Shown here piece after piece: positions 60,072 through 64,000 of a DNA stretch of 64,000 bases. The stretch covers positions 372,001-436,000 of the forward strand of contig NZ_CP046622.1 of the NCBI RefSeq assembly GCF_009755665.1, read 5' to 3'. This stretch comes from Variovorax paradoxus. Its GTDB lineage: Bacteria; Pseudomonadota; Gammaproteobacteria; Burkholderiales; Burkholderiaceae_C. Below the pieces are notes generated by a model. The model worked only from the letters and a program-made list of their open reading frames with translations. It ran no database searches and was not told where the DNA came from. The translations under genes were made by a program, and so were the position numbers. Numbering within the stretch: the first letter of the stretch is position 1; each line of letters begins with the position of its first letter.

Positions 60072-61084
60072 CTGGTCTTCTTTCTCGTGTTCAGGAGGTG
60101 GTCGATGGTCACGGCCGCGAGCAGGATCAGGCCCTTGATCACGTCCTGCCAGTAAGGCGACACATCCAGCAGGATCAGCGAGCTGGTCACCACCGACAGC
60201 AGCGCCAGGCCGAGCACCGCGCCCAGCACCGTGCCGGAGCCGCCCTTGAGGCTGGCCCCGCCGATCACCGCGGCTGCGATCACGTTGAGCTCCATGCCCA
60301 CGCCGAAGGTGGGCGTGGCCGCGCCGAAGCGCGCCGTGTAGATCACGCCCGCAAGGCCGGCCGATGCAGCGCACAGCACCGTGACCCAGAATTTCACGCG
60401 GCCCACGCGAATGCCCGAATACAGCGCCGCCTTTTCGTTGCTGCCGGTGTAGAACACGCGCCGCAGCAAGGTGGAGCGACGCAGCACGAAGTCGCTCACG
60501 ACGACGATGGCAATGAAGATCAGGATGACCGCGGGAACGCCGAACAGCGTGCCCTGCCCGATGAACTTGAACTCGGCCGGCAGCGAGAACAGCGACTGCG
60601 GCGTGCCCTGCGTGAGCGCGAGGCACAGCCCGCGCACGATCACCATGAAGGCCAGCGATGCAATGAAGTGGTTGAGCCCGATGCGGGTGACGCAGCCGCC
60701 GATCATTGCGCCGATGAGCCCGCTTGCGCCAATGGCCACCAGGCTCGCGAGCCACGGGTCCACGCCCATCAAGAAGAGCTTGCCCGTGACCACCATCGCA
60801 AAGCAGACCACCGAGCCCACCGAAAGATCGATGCCCCCGACGATCAGCAGGATGGTCATGCCGACCACCACGATGCCTTCGATGGAGAACGACAGCAGCA
60901 TCGCGCGCACGTTCTCCCAGGTCAGGAAGTAGGGCGACGCAAAGCTCATCGCCACGCACAGCACCGCAATGATCAGCAGCAGGCCCATCTCGCGCATGCT
61001 GGTGAGCTTGTTGGTGGGTTTTGCGGGGCCGCCTCCTGACTGCCTGGGTGCGAGGCCCGCATCGAGTTGTGCCGGGTAGTTCAT
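60068..61084 (-). CDS. ABC sugar permease (RbsC/LsrC type)
   Basis: 338 residues from the Met at 61084, which overlaps the ATPase stop (ATGA). About nine to ten helices: [40 protein letters not shown], then the loop GSNEKAALYSGIRVGRVKFW and NVIAAAVIGGASLKGGSGTV. Only one permease gene is present, so it presumably forms a homodimer. The N-terminal 30 residues (LDAGLAPRQSGGGPAKPTNK) are an unusual polar extension. Confidence 0.9.
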   Translation of the reverse strand: MNYPAQLDAGLAPRQSGGGPAKPTNKLTSMREMGLLLIIAVLCVAMSFASPYFLTWENVRAMLLSFSIEGIVVVGMTILLIVGGIDLSVGSVVCFAMVVTGKLFLMGVDPWLASLVAIGASGLIGAMIGGCVTRIGLNHFIASLAFMVIVRGLCLALTQGTPQSLFSLPAEFKFIGQGTLFGVPAVILIFIAIVVVSDFVLRRSTLLRRVFYTGSNEKAALYSGIRVGRVKFWVTVLCAASAGLAGVIYTARFGAATPTFGVGMELNVIAAAVIGGASLKGGSGTVLGAVLGLALLSVVTSSLILLDVSPYWQDVIKGLILLAAVTIDHLLNTRKKTR

Positions 61085-62592
61085 GCCATCTCCTGTTCGC
61101 AGAGTCCGGAGGCGAGCCGCAGCAGGGCTTCCTCCGTCATTTCGTTGGAATTCAATTCGCCGGCCAGCCGTCCGTCGCGGATCACCAGCGCCCGGTCGCA
61201 CAGGCCGATGATCTCGGGCAGCTCCGAAGAGATCACGATCACGCCCACGCCCTGGTTCGCGAGCTCGCGAAGGATGTGGTGGATCTCGGACTTCGCGCCC
61301 ACGTCCACGCCGCGCGTGGGCTCGTCCATCAGCAGCACCGATGGGTTGGTGGCCAGCAGCTTGGCAATGGCCACCTTCTGCTGGTTGCCGCCCGAAAGGC
61401 TCGACACCTCGATGGCCACGCCGTCCGACTTGAGGTTGAGCTTGGCGCCCAGCTCGCGTGCCAGGCGGTGTTCGGCCGAGCGCTGCAGCAGGCCCCAGGC
61501 GGAGCTCACGCGCCGCAGCGCCATCGAAGAGATGTTCTGCGCAATCGGCAGGTCGAGGTACACGCCCGCGGCCTTGCGGTCTTCGCTGAGGTAGGCGATG
61601 CCTTCGCGCAGCGCGTCGCTGTACTTGCGGATGGAAAGCGTCTTGCCGTTCAGGCGCACCGTGCCTTGCGTGGCGGTGCGCAGGCCGCACAGCGTTTCGG
61701 CCAGTTCGCTGCGGCCGGCGCCCATCAGGCCTGCAATGCCGAGGATCTCGCCGCGCTTCAGTGCAAACGAGATGCCGTGTACGCGCTCGCCGTCGGCAAT
61801 GCCGGTCACTTCGAGCACCGGCCCGGACGGCTCGGCGCCCTGCTGCTTGGGCGGGTAGTAGTTGCCGAGCTCGCGGCCCACCATGCGGCGCACCAGCTCG
61901 TCGGCCGTCAGCCCGGCCAGCGGCCCGCAATGCACGTTGCGCCCGTCGCGCAGCACCGTGACGCGGTCGCAGTGCGTGAATATTTCAGCCATGCGGTGGC
62001 TGATGTAGATGATGCCGATGCCCTGCGCCTTCAGGTCGTGCAGCACGCGGAAGAGCGCGGCCGATTCGTTGTCGGTGAGCGCGGCCGTGGGCTCGTCGAG
62101 GATCAGCACCTTGCAGTCGAGTGTGAGCGCCTTGGCAATCTCCACCAGCTGCTGGCTTGAAATGCTGAGTTCGCTCACGGGCGCGGCAGGGTCTATGTCC
62201 TGCCCGAGCCGCGCCAGCACTTCGGCCGCGCGCGCATTCAGGCTGGCGTAGTTCATCCAGGCCTGCTTGCCCGCGTTGATCTCGGGCATGAAGATGTTTT
62301 CGGCCACGGTGGCGTCGGCGCACAGCGCGATCTCCTGGTGCACCAGGCCGATGCCCAGGCGCATGGCGTGCGCCGGGCCGTCGATGACCGCCTTCTTGCC
62401 GTTGAGAACGATGTCGCCTTCGTCGGGCCGGTGGATGCCGTCGATGATGTTCATCAGCGTCGACTTGCCCGCGCCGTTTTCGCCGCACAGGGCGTGGATC
62501 TCGCCCGCGCGCAGCGAGAAGTCCACGCCCGAGAGCGCGCGCGAAGCGCCGAAGCGCTTGCTGATGCCGCGCAGTTCGAGCAATTCGCTCAC
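61081..62592 (-). CDS. ABC sugar ATPase (RbsA/LsrA type), GTG start
   Basis: 503 residues from the GTG at 62592, which overlaps the binding-protein stop (GTGA). First domain: GENGAGKST, then ELSISSQQLVEIAKALTL, LILDEPTAALTDNE. Second domain: altered Walker [25 protein letters not shown] and VLLMDEPTRGVDVGAKSEIH. This order and the weak second Walker A are normal for CUT2-type ATPases. It drives the permease encoded by the next gene. Confidence 0.9.
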   Translation of the reverse strand: MSELLELRGISKRFGASRALSGVDFSLRAGEIHALCGENGAGKSTLMNIIDGIHRPDEGDIVLNGKKAVIDGPAHAMRLGIGLVHQEIALCADATVAENIFMPEINAGKQAWMNYASLNARAAEVLARLGQDIDPAAPVSELSISSQQLVEIAKALTLDCKVLILDEPTAALTDNESAALFRVLHDLKAQGIGIIYISHRMAEIFTHCDRVTVLRDGRNVHCGPLAGLTADELVRRMVGRELGNYYPPKQQGAEPSGPVLEVTGIADGERVHGISFALKRGEILGIAGLMGAGRSELAETLCGLRTATQGTVRLNGKTLSIRKYSDALREGIAYLSEDRKAAGVYLDLPIAQNISSMALRRVSSAWGLLQRSAEHRLARELGAKLNLKSDGVAIEVSSLSGGNQQKVAIAKLLATNPSVLLMDEPTRGVDVGAKSEIHHILRELANQGVGVIVISSELPEIIGLCDRALVIRDGRLAGELNSNEMTEEALLRLASGLCEQEMA

Positions 62593-63629
62593 TCCCCGAT
62601 TCCCTTGGTGCCGCGGCGCGCGAGGTACTTGTCCCAGTAGAAGTCGTCGGCATTGGCCTTGCTGACCACCGACAGGCCGTTGTCCAGGAACGGCACCGAC
62701 ATGGGATTGGTGCCGTTGCGCTTGGCGTCGTTCATCGGGTCGATGAGCGAAGGGTTCTTGGCCAGGAACAGCATCATCATGCCCATGTAGCCCTGCATGC
62801 CCTGGTTGGGGTTGATGGCGCCGAACACGTCGCCGGCCTTGATCATGTCGAGGATCTTGGCGTTCACGTCGCAGCACATCACGCGGATGTTCTTCTTCGA
62901 TTCGATCTTGGCCTGCGCCGCACCCAAAGCCGAGTTGGCTTCGGGCATGAACAGCGCACCCAGGTTCGGGTTGGCCTGCGCCAGGCTCAGCACCGCCTGG
63001 TAGGCCTTGCTCGGGTCCTGGTTGCTGGCGGCGCGGCCCACCAGCTTCATGCCGGCGTGCTTGGTCTTCATGCGGTTGATGAAGGCCGCGATGCGGCGGT
63101 CGTGGTTGTCCTGACCGGGGTTCTCGAGCACCGCGTATTCGCCCTTGCCGCCCAGCGCCGCGGCAATCGCGTCCGCCGCCTGCGTGCCTTCGCGGTCGTT
63201 GTCAGAGGTGACGAACGATGCGCGCTTGGAGTTGGGCGAGTCGGCCGCGAAGGTCACGACCGGGATGCCCATGGCCACCGCCCGGTTGATCGGCTCGATG
63301 AACGGGTCGGGGTTCATCGGGTGCAGCAGGATGCCCGCGGGCTTGCGCGCCAGCTCCTGCTCGAACGAGGCCAGCTGCTTGTTCACGTCGTACTCGGGCG
63401 TGCCGGTGTAGCGCGTGCGCACGCCCAGCGTGCGGCCGAGCTGCTTCATCATTTCGTAGACCGGAAACCAGTATTCGACGCCCGACACCATCACGTTCAT
63501 CACGTACACGTCGTTCGCGTTGCCGCGCAATCCGGTGGCGGCGGCCGTGGGGGTGGACTGCGCAAATGCGCTGGTGCCGGCCAGGCCGATACCGGCGGCC
63601 GCAGCGGACTTCAGGAAATTTCGCCTCAT
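62589..63629 (-). CDS. ABC sugar-binding protein, Tat-like or Sec signal
   Basis: 346 residues. It starts MRRNFLKSAAAAGIGLAGTS, with an RRNFLK twin-Arg-like signal. Mature blocks: VYVMNVMVSGVEYWFPVYEM, PEYDVNKQLASFEQELARKP, AGILLHPMNPDPFIEPINRA, DSPNSKRASFVTSDNDREGT and GRAASNQDPSKAYQAVLSLA. Type I sugar-binding fold, somewhat like LsrB/RhaS. First gene of the operon, divergent from the partial kinase, sharing a 180-base promoter region. Confidence 0.88.
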   Translation of the reverse strand: MRRNFLKSAAAAGIGLAGTSAFAQSTPTAAATGLRGNANDVYVMNVMVSGVEYWFPVYEMMKQLGRTLGVRTRYTGTPEYDVNKQLASFEQELARKPAGILLHPMNPDPFIEPINRAVAMGIPVVTFAADSPNSKRASFVTSDNDREGTQAADAIAAALGGKGEYAVLENPGQDNHDRRIAAFINRMKTKHAGMKLVGRAASNQDPSKAYQAVLSLAQANPNLGALFMPEANSALGAAQAKIESKKNIRVMCCDVNAKILDMIKAGDVFGAINPNQGMQGYMGMMMLFLAKNPSLIDPMNDAKRNGTNPMSVPFLDNGLSVVSKANADDFYWDKYLARRGTKGIGE

Positions 63630-63698
63630 CTTGTGTCTCCTCGCGTTGACTGGCAGAGCTTGCGACCTGCCTTTGGAGAGCAGATCTTTGGGACCTCG

Positions 63699-63721
63699 TT
63701 GTCACGACAGTTGTTATGACA
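63699..63721. promoter_or_regulatory. Putative operator, two TGTYAYGACA sites
   Basis: TTGTCACGACA at 63699-63709 and TTGTTATGACA at 63711-63721, with a 12-base period. They lie in the divergent promoter region of the second sugar regulon, about 70-90 bases upstream of the binding-protein ATG. The near-palindrome TGTCATGACA is a common GntR- or LacI-type half-site arrangement; the regulator is outside the window. Confidence 0.55.
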
Positions 63722-63799
63722 GGTAGAATGTAATCGCGGGTTGTTTGCCGCGATAACTAGGGGAAACGCTACTGGCAAGCCGCTTTCAAGTCGCAGAAG

Positions 63800-63811
63800 C
63801 TGTTATGACAT
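63800..63811. promoter_or_regulatory. Third TGTYAYGACA site, overlapping the kinase start
   Basis: CTGTTATGACA is at 63800-63810, with the kinase ATG starting at 63810. It repeats the sites at 63699 and 63711 and would block kinase transcription or initiation if bound. Confidence 0.5.
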
Positions 63812-64000
63812 GAAGCCAAACATATTGATCGGCGTCGACATGGGCTCGAGCAGCCTGAAGGCGCTGGCCCTCGAAGCTGCGAGCGGCCGCACCGTTGCGT
63901 TGTCCCGCATGCCCCTGCCGCACGACCGGCTGGCCGGCGGCGGCTGCGAGGTGGGCGCGCACGCCATCCGCGAGGCGTTGACGCATGTGCTGCGCGACGT
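63810..64000 (+). CDS. FGGY-family kinase, 3' end outside window
   Basis: Starts at the ATG at 63810: MKPNILIGVDMGSSSLKALA, which carries the first phosphate loop DMGSSSLK of FGGY kinases. About 63 codons are visible. Divergent from the ABC binding-protein gene. Together with the LsrF/DhnA-like aldolase, AKR and ABC transporter it forms a complete import, phosphorylation and cleavage route. The LsrK-like assignment needs the rest of the gene. Confidence 0.75.
   Translation, partial: MKPNILIGVDMGSSSLKALALEAASGRTVALSRMPLPHDRLAGGGCEVGAHAIREALTHVLRD

Overview
The window is GC-rich DNA from a beta-proteobacterium. Gene content points to Comamonadaceae, most likely Variovorax or a close relative: Bug-type tricarboxylate receptors, a gentisate/3-hydroxybenzoate cluster, polyhydroxyalkanoate (PHA) granule genes, a fragmented aldo/keto reductase of the Burkholderiales type and many ABC uptake systems. 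The genus is an inference; no rRNA or other marker gene is present.

Bases 1 to 12.7 kb look accessory. After a 5'-truncated NmrA-like gene and a Tat-exported beta-lactamase-family hydrolase, an aldo/keto reductase gene breaks off after 45 codons. Beyond that break lies an island (2.2-11.6 kb) of short, mostly unrecognised genes. A short motif of about 20-30 bp (core GTCGGCCAANAGCGGAC) recurs at least 14 times between these genes and was not seen elsewhere in the window. Motifs and genes mostly point right before an IS30-family element (5.78-7.02 kb, transposase broken by an amber codon) and left after it. Cargo includes an OmpA-like exported protein, an RDD membrane protein, a DUF5071 protein, a two-helix membrane peptide and an AraC/GyrI-type regulator. 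A frameshifted EamA transporter gene closes the region.

From 12.8 to 24.5 kb the genes are typical chromosomal ones: a DUF445 membrane protein, argE, a lipoprotein glycerophosphodiesterase, a translationally coupled M20 amidohydrolase and DUF2817 peptidase, an orphan amino-acid-type binding protein, a molybdopterin oxidoreductase overlapping a lipoprotein aminopeptidase, a PHA-system protein and an SDR dehydrogenase.

Two copies of a 250-bp fold-back repeat, in opposite orientation (24.59-24.83 and 45.53-45.78 kb), bracket a 21-kb segment. It holds a polyol/sugar regulon (FGGY kinase, EltD-like dehydrogenase, ribose-type ABC transporter, AraC regulator), a CoA-transferase, an acyl-CoA-binding protein, a TetR-TPR pair, a phasin, a thioesterase, and a LysR gene divergent from a gentisate operon (gentisate dioxygenase, fumarylpyruvate hydrolase, 3-hydroxybenzoate 6-hydroxylase, two Bug receptors, FAD oxidoreductase), then tesB. 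The operon has no maleylpyruvate isomerase and no TctAB membrane subunits.

From 45.8 kb to the end come an SDR-like protein without the usual catalytic Tyr/Lys, a SulP transporter, a full branched-chain-amino-acid-type ABC operon, a lone ATP synthase subunit c gene, and a 1573-residue exported protein joining propellers, LamG, PKD, a MauG-like di-heme domain and a ricin-type lectin. Last is a second sugar regulon (binding protein, ATPase, permease, aldo/keto reductase, DhnA/LsrF-type aldolase) divergent from a partial FGGY kinase. A repeated TGTYAYGACA site in the shared promoter is a probable operator.
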